From: Novosphingobium sp.
GTDB taxonomy: Bacteria > Pseudomonadota > Alphaproteobacteria > Sphingomonadales > Sphingomonadaceae
Assembly (NCBI GenBank): GCA_016719755.1
Contig: JADJYM010000011.1
Location: forward strand, 372,001-436,000
Direction of reading: 5' to 3'
Length of the DNA stretch: 64,000 nucleotides
Shown: piece by piece, positions 8,194 through 17,778 of the stretch
Position numbering within the stretch: position 1 is the first letter of the stretch
Layout of the letters: every line of letters begins with the position of its first letter
Position numbers and translations under genes: made by a program
The notes under the pieces: generated by a model
What the model was told of the DNA's origin: nothing
The model's database searches: none
Seen by the model: the letters and a program-made list of their open reading frames with translations, nothing else

Positions 8194-8866
8194 GACATTC
8201 GGCTCCAATGGTCCGCTGTGGAGTCTGACATATGAGTTCTGGTATTACATCTGGTTCGCCCGCCTTATGGTTCTGGTGAAGCGGCGCAGCTTTTCGCTTG
8301 GATTGCTAACGCTCGGGTTCGGTTTTCTGTCTGTCGAACTGGTTGTTGGATTTGGCGTCTGGTTGATGGGCAGTTCTCTGTTTTACCTCGACAGGCGCGC
8401 GGTAGCGGCGAAGGACAGGGGTGGGGCCAAGGCAGTCGCGGCCCTGATCTGCTCGGTTGTCATTCTTGGCTGCGCATTGATTGCCAGCCGCCTTGCGGTT
8501 CCCTGGTTTGGCGGTTCGCTGGTATTGGGTGCCGCGTTCTCGCTTTATGCGGTTCATTTTCCTTTGGTTCTTGTTCTCGTCAGCGCCATTGCTCCTGGCG
8601 TCCGCGCCGCACCCGATGGCATCCGGCTCATGCATTGGTTCGGTGTGGTTCTTGCTGCAACGCTGGCTTCGTGGTTGTTCTCCCGGGTAACCGAAGCACG
8701 GACCGGCGGGCTTCGAGCTTGGCTGCGCCAACGATTTTTTGGCCGAAACGGCAACGGCTCAACAAGGTTGAAATGCCCTGCTGCAAAAAGTGGTGACAAA
8801 TCCTGGTCGGACGATTAATGGCGCCACTCCTATCAGCGCGACTAAAAGCGAAAGCGAGTGCAAGCT

Positions 8867-9346
8867 ATGAAACTGAATGACATCCGCGACAACGATGGTG
8901 CCCGCAAGTCCCGCATGCGCGTGGGCCGGGGCATTGGCTCGGGCAAGGGCAAGACCGCGGGCCGCGGCCAGAAGGGCGCAAAGGCGCGCTCTGGCGTCAG
9001 CGTCAATGGCTTCGAAGGCGGCCAGATGCCGCTGCACATGCGGATCCCGAAGCGTGGTTTCAATAACATTTTCGCCAAGGACTATGCCGAGGTGAATCTG
9101 GGCCTGGTTCAGAAGGCGATCGACGCCGGCAAGCTGGATGCCAAGGCTGTGGTCGATCACGCCGCTCTCAAGGCGGCCGGTCTGGCCCGTGGCGGCAAGA
9201 ATGGTGTGCGTTTGCTCGGCAAGGGCGAGTTCTCGGCCAAGGCCAGCTTCCTGGTTGCTGGCGTGTCCAAGGGCGCGCGCGAGGCAGTCGAAAAGGCAGG
9301 CGGCTCGGTCGAAGTGCCCGCTGCCAAGTCTGACGCAGCCGAATAA
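8867..9346 (+). CDS. rplO: 50S ribosomal protein L15
   Basis: The 159-residue product begins [20 protein letters not shown] and has the glycine/lysine-rich [21 protein letters not shown] stretch that threads into 23S rRNA. A GTG nine bases upstream could add three residues, but the ATG matches the family start. In a standard spc operon it follows rpmD directly. Here it is the first intact gene after the broken acyltransferase/IS block, 48 bases past the acyltransferase stop. L15 and the downstream secY are normally essential, so some transcript must reach them. Confidence 0.97.
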   Translation: MKLNDIRDNDGARKSRMRVGRGIGSGKGKTAGRGQKGAKARSGVSVNGFEGGQMPLHMRIPKRGFNNIFAKDYAEVNLGLVQKAIDAGKLDAKAVVDHAALKAAGLARGGKNGVRLLGKGEFSAKASFLVAGVSKGAREAVEKAGGSVEVPAAKSDAAE

Positions 9347-9467
9347 TTCCGGAAAAGGCCGGGCGGGGGTTAACCGATCTCCGCCCGCGCCCTATATGGG
9401 CTCCTCCTGACTATGGGGGGAAGGGCCGGTCCGGCGACCGGCGCCCAAGCGAAGGCTCAGTACCGCA

Positions 9468-10835
9468 ATGGCATCACGCGCCGATAATATCGCGAGCAAC
9501 CTAAGTCTCGCCAACTTTTCGAAGGCGACCGAGCTGAAGAACCGCATCTGGTTCACGATCGGTGCGCTGATCATTTTCCGGTTCCTGAGCTTCGTTCCGC
9601 TGCCCGGCGTCAATCCTCTGATCCTGCAGGATCTCTACAAGCAGACCCAGGGCGGCATTCTCGACCTGTTCAACACCTTCTCTGGCGGCAGCCTTGAGCG
9701 GATGAGCATTATCGCGCTCGGGGTCATGCCCTATATCACGGCCTCGATCGTGGTTCAGCTGGCCGCATCGCTTCATCCGGCGCTCAGCGCGCTGAAGAAG
9801 GAAGGCGAAAGCGGCCGGAAGAAACTCAACCAGTATACCCGCTATGGCGCGGTTGTGCTTACGGCGGTCCAGGGCTGGTTCATCGCATCGGGCCTTGAGG
9901 CTTATGGGGCGTCCAGCGGCATCCAGGCTGTGGTCATGCCGGGCCTCATGTTCCGCGTGGGTGCGGTTATCAGCATGATTGGCGGAACCATGTTCCTGCT
10001 TTGGCTGGGCGAGCAGATCACCTCCAGGGGGATCGGTAACGGCACATCGCTGATCATCATGGCCGGCATTGTCGCCCAGATGCCCACCTTCATCGTCAAC
10101 ATGTTCGAAGGCGGGCGTTCGGGTTCGGTCTCGGCGTTCACCATCGTGCTGCTGATCGTGCTGCTGGTTGGCATGGTTTTGATGATCTGCTTCATGGAGC
10201 GGGCAACCCGCCGGCTGCTGATCCAGTATCCCAAGCGCGCGAGCCAGCACGGCATGATGCAGGCGGATCGCAGTCATCTGCCGCTCAAGCTCAATACTGC
10301 CGGTGTAATTCCTCCGATCTTTGCCAGTTCGCTGCTGTTGCTGCCGCTGACGATCAGCCAGTTCGCCGGCAATTCGATTTCGCCGGATACCACCGTTGGC
10401 AGCTTCGTGGTCACGTTGAACCAGTATCTGGCTCATGGTCAGCCGGTCTACATGCTGCTCTATGCGGCCGGGATTATCTTCTTCAGCTTCTTCTATACTG
10501 CGGTTGTCTTCAATCCTGAGGAAACCTCGGAGAACCTGAAGCGCAATGGTGGCTTCATTCCGGGCATCCGTCCGGGCAAGAACACCGCGACCTATCTCGA
10601 CTACGTTCTGACCAGGATCACCGTGATCGGTGCGATATATCTCACTGTGGTCTGTGTGGTTCCCGAATGGGTCATGGCATCGACTGGCATGACCATGTTT
10701 TTCCTCGGCGGCACCAGCCTTCTGATTGTGGTCAATGTTACCGTGGATACCATCACGCAGATCCAGTCACATCTGCTCGCCCACCAGTACGGCGATCTGA
10801 TCAAGAAGGCCAAGCTCAAGGGCAAGCTGCGCTGA
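9468..10835 (+). CDS. secY: Sec translocon channel subunit SecY
   Basis: The 455-residue inner-membrane protein has the ten hydrophobic helices of SecY. The plug-region motif FNTFSGGSLERMSIIALGVMP lies near residues 63-85 and the conserved cytosolic loop near NPEETSENLKRNGGFIPGIRPG. It forms the protein-conducting channel with SecE and SecG and works with SecA or ribosomes. A GC-rich spacer of 121 bases separates it from rplO. A moderate ribosome-binding site (GAAGG) precedes the ATG. The C-terminus is basic, as usual. Confidence 0.98.
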   Translation: MASRADNIASNLSLANFSKATELKNRIWFTIGALIIFRFLSFVPLPGVNPLILQDLYKQTQGGILDLFNTFSGGSLERMSIIALGVMPYITASIVVQLAASLHPALSALKKEGESGRKKLNQYTRYGAVVLTAVQGWFIASGLEAYGASSGIQAVVMPGLMFRVGAVISMIGGTMFLLWLGEQITSRGIGNGTSLIIMAGIVAQMPTFIVNMFEGGRSGSVSAFTIVLLIVLLVGMVLMICFMERATRRLLIQYPKRASQHGMMQADRSHLPLKLNTAGVIPPIFASSLLLLPLTISQFAGNSISPDTTVGSFVVTLNQYLAHGQPVYMLLYAAGIIFFSFFYTAVVFNPEETSENLKRNGGFIPGIRPGKNTATYLDYVLTRITVIGAIYLTVVCVVPEWVMASTGMTMFFLGGTSLLIVVNVTVDTITQIQSHLLAHQYGDLIKKAKLKGKLR

Positions 10836-10864
10836 GAGCGCAATTTCCATAGGGGGAGCGCAAC

Positions 10865-11512
10865 GTGAACATCATCCTGTTGGGGCCTCCGGGCGCAGGC
10901 AAGGGGACCCAGGCCCAGCGTCTGGTTGAGCGGCATGGCATGCGCCAGCTTTCAACCGGCGATATGCTTCGCGCGGCGGTAAAGGCGGGCACGCCGGTTG
11001 GACTGCAGGCCAAGGCCGTGATGGAGCGCGGAGAACTGGTGTCTGATGCGATCGTTTCCGCGTTGATCGGTGAAGAACTTGACCAGATGGGCCCTCAGGC
11101 TGGCGCTATCTTCGATGGTTATCCGCGCACCGCAGCCCAGGCCGAATCGCTGGACGAGATCCTGGCGGTCCGTGGCCGCAAGCTTGATCACGTCATCGAA
11201 CTCGACGTCGATGAGGATGCCTTGGTCGAGCGGATCACCGGTCGCTTCACCTGCGCCAATTGCGGCAAGGGTTATCACGACACGTTCGAACAGCCGCGCG
11301 AACCGGGCGTTTGCGACAAGTGCGGAAGCCGCGAGTTCAAGCGCCGTCCCGATGATAATGCAGAGACGGTCCGTACTCGCATGGCCGAATACCGGGCCAA
11401 GACAGCGCCAATCCTCCCGATCTATGAGGCTCGGGGCATTGTCAGCCGGGTGAACGGTATGGCCGAACTCGATGGAGTGACAGCAGCGATCGAACGGATT
11501 ATTTCCGGCTGA
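10865..11512 (+). CDS. adk: Adenylate kinase with zinc-type lid
   Basis: The 215-residue enzyme interconverts ATP + AMP and 2 ADP in the cytosol. The P-loop GPPGAGKGTQ lies at residues 7-16, the AMP-binding STGDMLRAAV follows, and the lid carries four cysteines (FTCANCGKGYHD and GVCDKCGSREF). These are typical of zinc-binding long-form kinases. A GGGGGAG ribosome-binding site precedes the GTG/ATG region, and the ATG is at the conserved MNIILLGPPG. Its place after secY is common in alphaproteobacteria. Confidence 0.98.
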   Translation: MNIILLGPPGAGKGTQAQRLVERHGMRQLSTGDMLRAAVKAGTPVGLQAKAVMERGELVSDAIVSALIGEELDQMGPQAGAIFDGYPRTAAQAESLDEILAVRGRKLDHVIELDVDEDALVERITGRFTCANCGKGYHDTFEQPREPGVCDKCGSREFKRRPDDNAETVRTRMAEYRAKTAPILPIYEARGIVSRVNGMAELDGVTAAIERIISG

Positions 11513-11532
11513 TCCTGCCGGGAGGGTCGCTT

Positions 11533-12114
11533 ATGTATCGTTCCTTGTTTGGCGCCTGTCTGGTTCTCAGCGCGGCCCCGGCGGCCGCTGAAGTTGTTTC
11601 GACGACGGATGCCGGCTTTGTGATCAAGCTGTCGGCCGACGCACAAGCTGATAGGTCCGAAGCCTGGAAGGTGCTGATCGCGCCTTCTCGCTGGTGGTCT
11701 GGTGACCACACTTACAGCGGAGACGCGGCCAACCTGTGGATCGACGCCCAGGCGACCGGCTGCTTTTGCGAGAAAATTCCCCGGCCCAAGGATGCGCCCG
11801 AGACACAGCGGATCGGCAGCGTCGAACATATGCACGTGGTTTACTCTGACCCTCAGGCTGGCGTTCTACGGATGACTGGCGGGCTGGGGCCGTTGCAGCA
11901 GGATGCGGGCAGTGGGACGCTCACCATAAAGCTCAATCCGACCGGGCAGGGTACCCGGTTCGACTGGGTGTATGTCGTCAGCGGACTGGTTGTGCTCAAG
12001 CCGCAGGAGATTGCGGCGCAGGTCGATAAGGTGCTGGGTGAACAACTTGGTCGCCTCGCATCAAAGGCTGTGCCAACGACACCTCAGGAAGATAAGGCCA
12101 AAGCTGAGGATTGA
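11533..12114 (+). CDS. Secreted SRPBCC (START-like) family protein
   Basis: The 193-residue product starts with a signal peptide ending near AAPAAAEV. The remainder resembles the SRPBCC/polyketide-cyclase fold that binds hydrophobic ligands: AWKVLIAPSRWW at the first helix, and a final helix running through QEIAAQVDKVLGEQLGRL. The ligand is unknown. It follows adk by 20 bases with a GGAGGG ribosome-binding site, so it is probably cotranscribed with the ribosomal genes. It lies upstream of rpsM. No ribosome role is implied by its sequence, and the periplasmic signal argues against one. Confidence 0.8.
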   Translation: MYRSLFGACLVLSAAPAAAEVVSTTDAGFVIKLSADAQADRSEAWKVLIAPSRWWSGDHTYSGDAANLWIDAQATGCFCEKIPRPKDAPETQRIGSVEHMHVVYSDPQAGVLRMTGGLGPLQQDAGSGTLTIKLNPTGQGTRFDWVYVVSGLVVLKPQEIAAQVDKVLGEQLGRLASKAVPTTPQEDKAKAED

Positions 12115-12132
12115 TCCGGCGGCCAACCGCCG

Positions 12133-12161
12133 TTGACAGTTGGTGCGAATCGCCCTAAGCG
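12133..12161 (+). promoter_or_regulatory. Candidate promoter for the rpsM-rpsK-rpoA-rplQ (alpha) operon
   Basis: A perfect TTGACA (12133-12138) is followed after 17 bases by TAAGCG (12156-12161). This fits a sigma-70-type promoter with a strong -35 and a weak -10. It lies in the 186-base gap before rpsM, the only sizeable gap in this half of the ribosomal cluster. No gene is seen in that gap. Confidence 0.45.
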
Positions 12162-12300
12162 CGCGCTTCAACCGAAAAGCGGGCTTAGTCCGGACGGCGT
12201 ATGCCATTGTGCTCGCCAGCCGGACCTTTTGCCGTTTTATGGTTGGAGCGTTGAGATGGGAAGCCGCTGTCGCTGCTTTCTGTGGAGCATGGAGAATTAA

Positions 12301-12669
12301 GTGGCTCGTATTGCCGGGGTAAATATCCCCACCAACAAGCGCGTGATCATCGCGCTCACCTACATCCATGGTATCGGCCCGTTCAAGGCCCGCCAGATTG
12401 CTGACAAGCTGGGTATCGACCACGCGCGCCGGGTTGCGGACCTTTCCGACCAGGAAGTGCTGCATATCCGTGAAGCGATCGACGCGGAGCATACGGTTGA
12501 GGGTGATCTTCGCCGCGAAACCGCGATGAACATCAAGCGCCTGATGGACCTCGCCTGCTATCGCGGCCTGCGTCATCGCAAGGGCCTGCCGGTGCGCGGC
12601 CAGCGCACCCACACCAACGCCCGTACCCGCAAGGGCAAGGCCAAGCCCATCGCCGGCAAGAAGAAGTAA
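12301..12669 (+). CDS. rpsM: 30S ribosomal protein S13
   Basis: The 122-residue product begins with a GTG codon at [15 protein letters not shown]. The invariant S13 N-terminus starts here, so the GTG is taken as the initiator. It continues with [12 protein letters not shown] and ends in the basic [17 protein letters not shown] tail that touches P-site tRNA. S13 forms inter-subunit bridges. A GGAG lies upstream. It opens the alpha operon after a gap that may hold a promoter. Confidence 0.97.
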   Translation: MARIAGVNIPTNKRVIIALTYIHGIGPFKARQIADKLGIDHARRVADLSDQEVLHIREAIDAEHTVEGDLRRETAMNIKRLMDLACYRGLRHRKGLPVRGQRTHTNARTRKGKAKPIAGKKK

Positions 12670-12725
12670 GCGCCGGTCTCAGGACCAGCGCTTTTCCTTC
12701 CCGATACTCGACAGGATAACAAACC

Positions 12726-13115
12726 ATGGCACGCGAACCCCAGCGCATTAAGCGCCGCGAGCGTAAGAACATCACCAGCGGCATCGCGCATGTGAACGCC
12801 AGCTTCAATAACACCATGATCACCATCACCGACGCGCAGGGCAATGCGATCAGCTGGTCCTCGGCCGGCATGATGGGCTTCAAGGGTAGCCGGAAGTCGA
12901 CCCCCTATGCCGCTCAGGTGGCTGCGGACGACGCTGGCAAGAAGGCTGCCGAACACGGCGTGCGCACCCTTGAAGTCGAAGTGAAGGGGCCCGGTTCGGG
13001 CCGCGAAAGCGCGCTTCGTGCCCTGCAGGCAGTCGGCTTTACCATTACCTCGATCCGCGATGTCACTCCGATTCCGCACAATGGTGTGCGGCCTTCGAAG
13101 CGTCGCCGCGTCTGA
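12726..13115 (+). CDS. rpsK: 30S ribosomal protein S11
   Basis: The 129-residue product carries the S11 motifs [20 protein letters not shown] and [15 protein letters not shown], and the C-terminal [19 protein letters not shown]11 forms part of the small-subunit platform near the mRNA exit. It lies between rpsM and rpoA as in other alpha operons, which in alphaproteobacteria lack rpsD at this position. An AGGATAAC ribosome-binding context precedes the start. Confidence 0.98.
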   Translation: MAREPQRIKRRERKNITSGIAHVNASFNNTMITITDAQGNAISWSSAGMMGFKGSRKSTPYAAQVAADDAGKKAAEHGVRTLEVEVKGPGSGRESALRALQAVGFTITSIRDVTPIPHNGVRPSKRRRV

Positions 13116-13221
13116 TCGTGCCGCTCGCGGTTGGGTCCGGGCCCCGCCGCAGTTTCGGATCGGCCGCGGTTCCCACGGGAGCAGCGGCCGTTGCCGCCAG
13201 AACATACCCTAGGGGAAGTCA

Positions 13222-14280
13222 ATGACTGTCAACATCAAGAACTGGCAGGAACTCAAGAAGCCCAACGCCCTCGAGGTGAAGCCGGGCAACGACCCCAAGC
13301 GGCGCGCTACCTTCGTCGCCGAACCGCTGGAGCGCGGTTTCGGCCTGACGCTCGGCAACGCGCTGCGCCGTGTGCTGCTCTCCTCGCTGCAGGGCGCAGC
13401 AATCACCTCGATCAAGATCGAGAACGTGCTGCATGAATTCTCGTCGCTGGCTGGCGTGCGCGAGGATGTCACCGACATCGTCCTTAACGTCAAGCAGATC
13501 GCGCTGCGCATGCAGGGCGAAGGCCCCAAGCGGCTTCAGCTTTCGGCGACCGGTCCCGGTGCTGTCACGGCCGGTGACATCGCCGTTTCGGGCGACATCG
13601 AGGTGATGAACAAGGATCTGGTGATCTGTCATCTCGATGAAGGCGCGACGCTGAACATGGAACTCACCGCCGACACCGGCAAGGGCTACGTCCCGGCTGT
13701 GTCGAACCGCCCGGCCGACGCGCCGATCGGTCTGATCCCGGTCGACTCGCTCTATTCGCCGGTTCGTCAGGTCAGCTACAAGGTCGATAACGCGCGCATC
13801 GGTCAGGAGCTTGACTACGACAAGCTCAGCCTTTCGGTCGAAACCGATGGCACTGTTACGCCGGAAGACGCCGTGGCCTATGCCGCACGCATCCTTCAGG
13901 ACCAGCTTTCGCTGTTCGTGCACTTCGAGGACGCTGTGCCGATGGGCAGCTCGCCCATGATCGGCATGGCGGCCCCGGCTGCGGAGGAAGGCGATACCAA
14001 CCAGCTCAACCGTTACCTGCTCAAGAAGGTCGACGAACTGGAACTGTCGGTTCGCAGCGCCAACTGCCTCAAGAACGACAACATCATCTACATCGGCGAC
14101 CTGGTCCAGAAGACCGAGGCCGAGATGCTCCGTACGCCGAACTTTGGCCGCAAGTCGCTCAACGAGATCAAGGAAGTGCTCTCGTCGATGGGCCTGCGCC
14201 TCGGCATGGACATCCCGGGCTGGCCGCCTGAGAACATTGAGGAAATGGCCAAGAAGCTTGAGCAGGAACTGCTCGGCTGA
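13222..14280 (+). CDS. rpoA: DNA-directed RNA polymerase alpha subunit
   Basis: The 352-residue protein shows the alpha N-terminal dimerisation domain (about residues 1-235, with [21 protein letters not shown]). A linker precedes the C-terminal domain (about 265-330, with [13 protein letters not shown] and [14 protein letters not shown]), which binds UP elements and activators. Start choice follows the conserved [11 protein letters not shown] and an AGGGGAAG ribosome-binding site. A 106-base gap before it has no gene. It ends just before a GC-rich hairpin. Confidence 0.98.
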   Translation: MTVNIKNWQELKKPNALEVKPGNDPKRRATFVAEPLERGFGLTLGNALRRVLLSSLQGAAITSIKIENVLHEFSSLAGVREDVTDIVLNVKQIALRMQGEGPKRLQLSATGPGAVTAGDIAVSGDIEVMNKDLVICHLDEGATLNMELTADTGKGYVPAVSNRPADAPIGLIPVDSLYSPVRQVSYKVDNARIGQELDYDKLSLSVETDGTVTPEDAVAYAARILQDQLSLFVHFEDAVPMGSSPMIGMAAPAAEEGDTNQLNRYLLKKVDELELSVRSANCLKNDNIIYIGDLVQKTEAEMLRTPNFGRKSLNEIKEVLSSMGLRLGMDIPGWPPENIEEMAKKLEQELLG

Positions 14281-14287
14281 TCGGTTC

Positions 14288-14309
14288 AGGGGCGCTTTCG
14301 GGCGCCCCT
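14288..14309 (+). terminator. GC-rich hairpin between rpoA and rplQ
   Basis: A perfect 8-bp stem (14288-14295 with 14302-14309) closes a six-base loop directly after the rpoA stop. There is no T run behind it. It may slow or partly end transcription, or protect the rpoA mRNA end, before rplQ. Confidence 0.45.
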
Positions 14310-14390
14310 TCACGGCAAGGGGCAGCCGCCGCGAGTGCTGCCGGGTCTGGGGTACCTGACACGGCCCCATAACGAACGAAGGAAAGAACG

Positions 14391-14798
14391 ATGCGTCACA
14401 AGTACGGCGGCCGCAAGCTCAACCGCACCTCCAGCCACCGCAAGGCCCTGTTCCGCAACATGGCGGCGGCGCTGATCAAGCATGAGCAGATCACCACCAC
14501 GCTGCCCAAGGCTCGCGAACTGCGCCCCTACGTCGAAAAGCTGATCACGCTTGCCAAGCATGGCGGCCTTTCGAACCGCCGTCTGGCTCATGCCCGTCTG
14601 CTTGACGATGCGCAGCTGGTGAAGCTGTTCGACGTGCTGGCTGCGCGCTACGCCGACCGCGCCGGCGGCTATACCCGCGTGATCAAGGCTGGCATTCGCG
14701 CCTCGGACGCGGCTCCACTGGCCGTGATCGAGCTGGTTGATCGCGACACCTCGGCCAAGGGTCAGGATTCGGGTCCGGTCCTTACCGAAGAGGATTGA
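14391..14798 (+). CDS. rplQ: 50S ribosomal protein L17
   Basis: The 135-residue product begins [20 protein letters not shown], the L17 signature, with [19 protein letters not shown] following. L17 lies near the tunnel exit. The acidic tail ends in TEED. An AAGGAAAG ribosome-binding site lies just upstream. It is the last gene of the alpha operon and is followed by a clear terminator. Confidence 0.98.
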   Translation: MRHKYGGRKLNRTSSHRKALFRNMAAALIKHEQITTTLPKARELRPYVEKLITLAKHGGLSNRRLAHARLLDDAQLVKLFDVLAARYADRAGGYTRVIKAGIRASDAAPLAVIELVDRDTSAKGQDSGPVLTEED

Positions 14799-14842
14799 TC
14801 GCCAGCACTGATCGACGAACGCCATTCGTCGAACGGCAAATT

Positions 14843-14884
14843 GCAAAGGCGGGGGCAGGCGTTAGGCTTGCTCCCGCCTTTTGC
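14843..14884 (+). terminator. Rho-independent terminator of the ribosomal cluster
   Basis: A stem of about 11 bp (GCAAAGGCGGG at 14843-14853 with CCCGCCTTTTGC ending at 14884) closes a 19-base loop and runs into TTTT. It ends the ribosomal cluster 44 bases after rplQ. The symmetric A/T flanks would also let it work on the other strand. Confidence 0.75.
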
Positions 14885-14900
14885 ATTCGGGGAGTAGTCC

Positions 14901-17072
14901 GTGCCGTTTCGATTTCGCGCCCTTGCTGGTGCTCTGTTTGCCATTGCTGTGCCTGCGAGCGCCCAGGACATGAAACTGACTTATCCCGAAACCCGCAAGA
15001 CCGACCTGGTTGAAACCCGCTTTGGCGCTGCGGTGGCGGATCCCTACCGCTGGCTTGAGAATGACGTTCGGACCGACCCCGAAGTGGCCGATTGGGTGCA
15101 GCGGCAGGACGGACACACTCGCAGTTACCTGAACACTCTGCCGCAGCGGGGCTGGTTCGGCAGGCGGATCAAGGCGTTGATGAACTATGAACGGTTCGGC
15201 CTGCCGGTGAAGGCGGGCAAGCGCTATTTCTACACCCGCAATTCCGGCTTGCAAAACCAGTCGCAGCTGTTTGTGCGCGATGGGCTCGATGGGCAAGCAC
15301 GCTTGCTGCTTGATCCCAATGCCTGGGCGAAGGACGGTGCTACTGCGCTGGCGGACTGGGAGCCTTCGCACAGCGGCAGGCTGCTCGCCTATGCCGTGCA
15401 GGACGGTGGCAGTGACTGGCGGTCGATCCGGGTCAAGGATGTACGCAGCGGCAAGGCTCTGGCCGACGAAATCAAGTGGGCGAAGTTTACCGCGATCGCC
15501 TGGATCGGCGACAAGGGCTTCCTCTATTCACGCTTCCCGGAGCCGCAGCCGGGGCAGGCTTTTCAGCAGCTCAACAAGAACCAGGAGATCCGGTTCCATC
15601 GGATCGGTACTCCGCAGTCGGCGGATGAACTGGTTTATGCGACGCCGGAGGATCCGGAACTGGGCCATGTTGCGCGGGTGACCCATGACGGGCGCTGGGT
15701 GGTCATCACTACCTCGCGCGGGACCGATGCCAAGCATGCCGTGCATGTGATCCGCCTTGGTCGCGGTGGAGGCTGGTCGACGATCCCGCTGATCGGGAAG
15801 CTGGAGAATGACTGGCGGCTGATCGAGGGTATTGGCGATACGCTCTACTTCTCGACCAACCTGGATGCGCCAAAGCTCAAGGTGGTCAAGGTTGATCTGG
15901 CGAACCGGGCGCGCGATTTTTCTGTTTCCGAAGTCGTGGCTGAACGTGCCGAAACGCTTGATCGGGCGCAGATTGTTGGCAACCGGCTGGTGCTGTCCTA
16001 CCTTAAGGACGCGGCTTCCACTGCCGAGGTGCTGTCGCTCGACGGCAAGCCGGTTCAGCGGATAGAACTCAATGCCATCGGTACGGCCTCGGGCTTTACC
16101 GGGCGGCCAGGCGATCCGGAGACCTTCTTCGCGTTTTCAAGCTTTGCCCAGCCCAGCGCAATCTATCGTTATGACAGCCTGACCGGCGCAACGACGCCCT
16201 TTGCGCTGCCGAAGCTGACTTTCAATCCTGCCGACTACGCGGTCGAACAGCGCTTCTATGCCTCGAAGGACGGCACGCGGGTGCCGTTGTTCCTGGTGCG
16301 CAAGAAGGCGCTGACGGGCAAGCCTCTGCCAACTTTGCTTTACGGCTATGGCGGATTCGATGTGTCGCTCACGCCCGGCTTCTCAGCGGTGCGGATGGCC
16401 TGGCTGGAGGCGGGCGGGGCCTTCGCCATGGCCAACCTGCGTGGCGGCGGCGAGTACGGCAAGGCCTGGCACGATGCTGGGCGACTTCACAACAAGCAGA
16501 ACGTTTTCGACGATTTCATCGCGGCGGGCGAGTTTCTGATCGCACAAGGCATCACGGCCAAGGATGGCCTGGCCATCCAGGGCGGTTCCAACGGTGGATT
16601 GCTGGTGGGGGCGGTGGTCAACCAGCGGCCGGACCTGTTCGCCGCCGCCAATCCGGCGGTCGGAGTGATGGACATGCTGCGCTTCGATCGCTTCACTGCC
16701 GGGCGCTATTGGGTTGACGATTACGGCTATCCCGACCGAGAAGCCGATTTCCGCGTGCTGCGCAGCTATTCGCCTTATCATAACGTCCGGGCAGGGGGGG
16801 ACTATCCCGCTATCCTGGTGACTACTGCGGATACTGACGACAGGGTGGTCCCGGGCCACTCGTTCAAATATGCCGCTGCATTGCAAGCTGCTCCGCTTGG
16901 CCCCAAGCCTCGGCTGATCCGGATCGAGACGCGCGCCGGACACGGAGCAGGCAAGCCGACCGACAAGGCCGTTGCGGAAGGGGCTGACGTTCTGGCTTTC
17001 CTGGCGCAATGGAGCGGACTGGCGGTTCCAGCAAACGGCGTTCAGGAAATTGTCGAAAAACCTGAACGGTAG
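14901..17072 (+). CDS. Secreted prolyl oligopeptidase (S9A family)
   Basis: This 723-residue serine peptidase starts with a signal peptide cleaved near AVPASAQD, so it should work outside the cytoplasm. The N-terminal PRWLEN-like motif (DPYRWLENDV) and a seven-bladed propeller (about residues 80-430) precede the alpha/beta-hydrolase domain. There the nucleophile Ser563 lies in GGSNGGLL, the acid is Asp646 or Asp647 in DTDDRVVPGHS, and His681 lies in AGHGAGKP. Members cut short peptides after proline. The GTG start is supported by a GGAG six bases upstream. It stands alone after the ribosomal terminator. Confidence 0.93.
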   Translation: MPFRFRALAGALFAIAVPASAQDMKLTYPETRKTDLVETRFGAAVADPYRWLENDVRTDPEVADWVQRQDGHTRSYLNTLPQRGWFGRRIKALMNYERFGLPVKAGKRYFYTRNSGLQNQSQLFVRDGLDGQARLLLDPNAWAKDGATALADWEPSHSGRLLAYAVQDGGSDWRSIRVKDVRSGKALADEIKWAKFTAIAWIGDKGFLYSRFPEPQPGQAFQQLNKNQEIRFHRIGTPQSADELVYATPEDPELGHVARVTHDGRWVVITTSRGTDAKHAVHVIRLGRGGGWSTIPLIGKLENDWRLIEGIGDTLYFSTNLDAPKLKVVKVDLANRARDFSVSEVVAERAETLDRAQIVGNRLVLSYLKDAASTAEVLSLDGKPVQRIELNAIGTASGFTGRPGDPETFFAFSSFAQPSAIYRYDSLTGATTPFALPKLTFNPADYAVEQRFYASKDGTRVPLFLVRKKALTGKPLPTLLYGYGGFDVSLTPGFSAVRMAWLEAGGAFAMANLRGGGEYGKAWHDAGRLHNKQNVFDDFIAAGEFLIAQGITAKDGLAIQGGSNGGLLVGAVVNQRPDLFAAANPAVGVMDMLRFDRFTAGRYWVDDYGYPDREADFRVLRSYSPYHNVRAGGDYPAILVTTADTDDRVVPGHSFKYAAALQAAPLGPKPRLIRIETRAGHGAGKPTDKAVAEGADVLAFLAQWSGLAVPANGVQEIVEKPER

Positions 17073-17166
17073 CTAACGCGCAAGTTCAGCTTCGGGCCAA
17101 GGTCGATTCGGTATTCCGTCTTCATGGCCGGACAACCTGTTCGGTTCGATTGAAGGATGAATAGCC

Positions 17167-17742
17167 ATGAAGACTCTGTCCAAAGCTCTGGTCGGAACCG
17201 TCGCGGCTGGCGCGATGGCGATTTCTTCGGCAACCCCCGCGTTCGCGGAAAGCCGTCACCACGACCGTGATGGAATCAGTGCCGGTGATGTGATTGCCGG
17301 CGCGCTGGTGATTGGCGGGATTGCGGCGATCGCCTCGGCCGCGAGCAACAACGACCGCTATGACCGTGATTATCGCTATGACCGGGCCGGCTATGGCTCC
17401 AATCGCGGCTACGGCTTCCGCGACAACCCGCGTCAGGCAGTGGAACAGTGTGTCCGCGCCGCCGAACGTCAGGCCAGTCGCTTTAGCTACGGCAACGCGG
17501 ACGTGACCGACATCCGCCAGGTTCGCGATACGCGTTATGGCCTGGAAGTGAAGGGACGCATCGCGGTCAACTCGATGGGACGCGGCTGGCGCGGTGGAGA
17601 CGGCTATTATGGCAGGGGCTGGGGCGGCGACTATCGCGGCTGGAACAGCAACCTGCGTGGTTACGACAGCGGCAGCTTCAAGTGCCGCTATGACCGGGGC
17701 CGGGTGGTCGATATCGACTTTAGCGGCATCCGCGGTCTCTGA
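17167..17742 (+). CDS. Secreted protein of unknown function, first of a tandem pair
   Basis: The 191-residue product has a signal peptide ending near TPAFAES. A Gly/Ala-rich hydrophobic stretch follows (DGISAGDVIAGALVIGGIAA and IASAAS), then a Tyr/Arg/Gly-rich linker. The C-terminal domain contains two cysteines, one in AVEQCVRAAER and one in SFKCRYDRGRV, which could pair. The same layout is seen in the next gene, so the two look like diverged duplicates. No enzymatic motif is visible. A role in the envelope is only inferred from the signal and hydrophobic segment. Confidence 0.8.
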   Translation: MKTLSKALVGTVAAGAMAISSATPAFAESRHHDRDGISAGDVIAGALVIGGIAAIASAASNNDRYDRDYRYDRAGYGSNRGYGFRDNPRQAVEQCVRAAERQASRFSYGNADVTDIRQVRDTRYGLEVKGRIAVNSMGRGWRGGDGYYGRGWGGDYRGWNSNLRGYDSGSFKCRYDRGRVVDIDFSGIRGL

Positions 17743-17778
17743 CGCAAAGGCACGGCCAGACGTGTCGGAATGACGATG

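Larger units (their letters stand above)
6191..8818 (+). pseudogene. Acyltransferase family 3 membrane protein, broken by a frameshift and an IS insertion
   Basis: The start (ATG 6191 or 6212) gives the family-typical FFWADVLRFVAAMLVVMEHSR helix. At a run of eight T (6318-6325) the frame breaks. Removing one T continues into VIVFFVLSGFWITSAVSRRI and LFLQKLVFP. An insertion element then interrupts it, and the frame resumes after the element with NGPLWSLTYEFWYYIWF and LYAVHFPLVLVL. Both are classical acyltransferase-3 motifs of proteins that O-acylate surface sugars. Removing the element, one copy of its 24-bp flanking repeat and one T gives a continuous 369-residue protein, the normal family size. 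The gene looks less GC-rich than its ribosomal neighbours, which suggests acquisition by transfer. It points the same way as the operon. Confidence 0.88.

Noticed and set aside
11533-12114. SRPBCC gene as an extra ribosomal protein
   Set aside because: It has a signal peptide and no basic rRNA-binding character.
13219-14370. Long open frame on the minus strand over rpoA
   Set aside because: It is antisense to a certain gene, has no homology I recognise, and arises from the GC bias of the third codon position.
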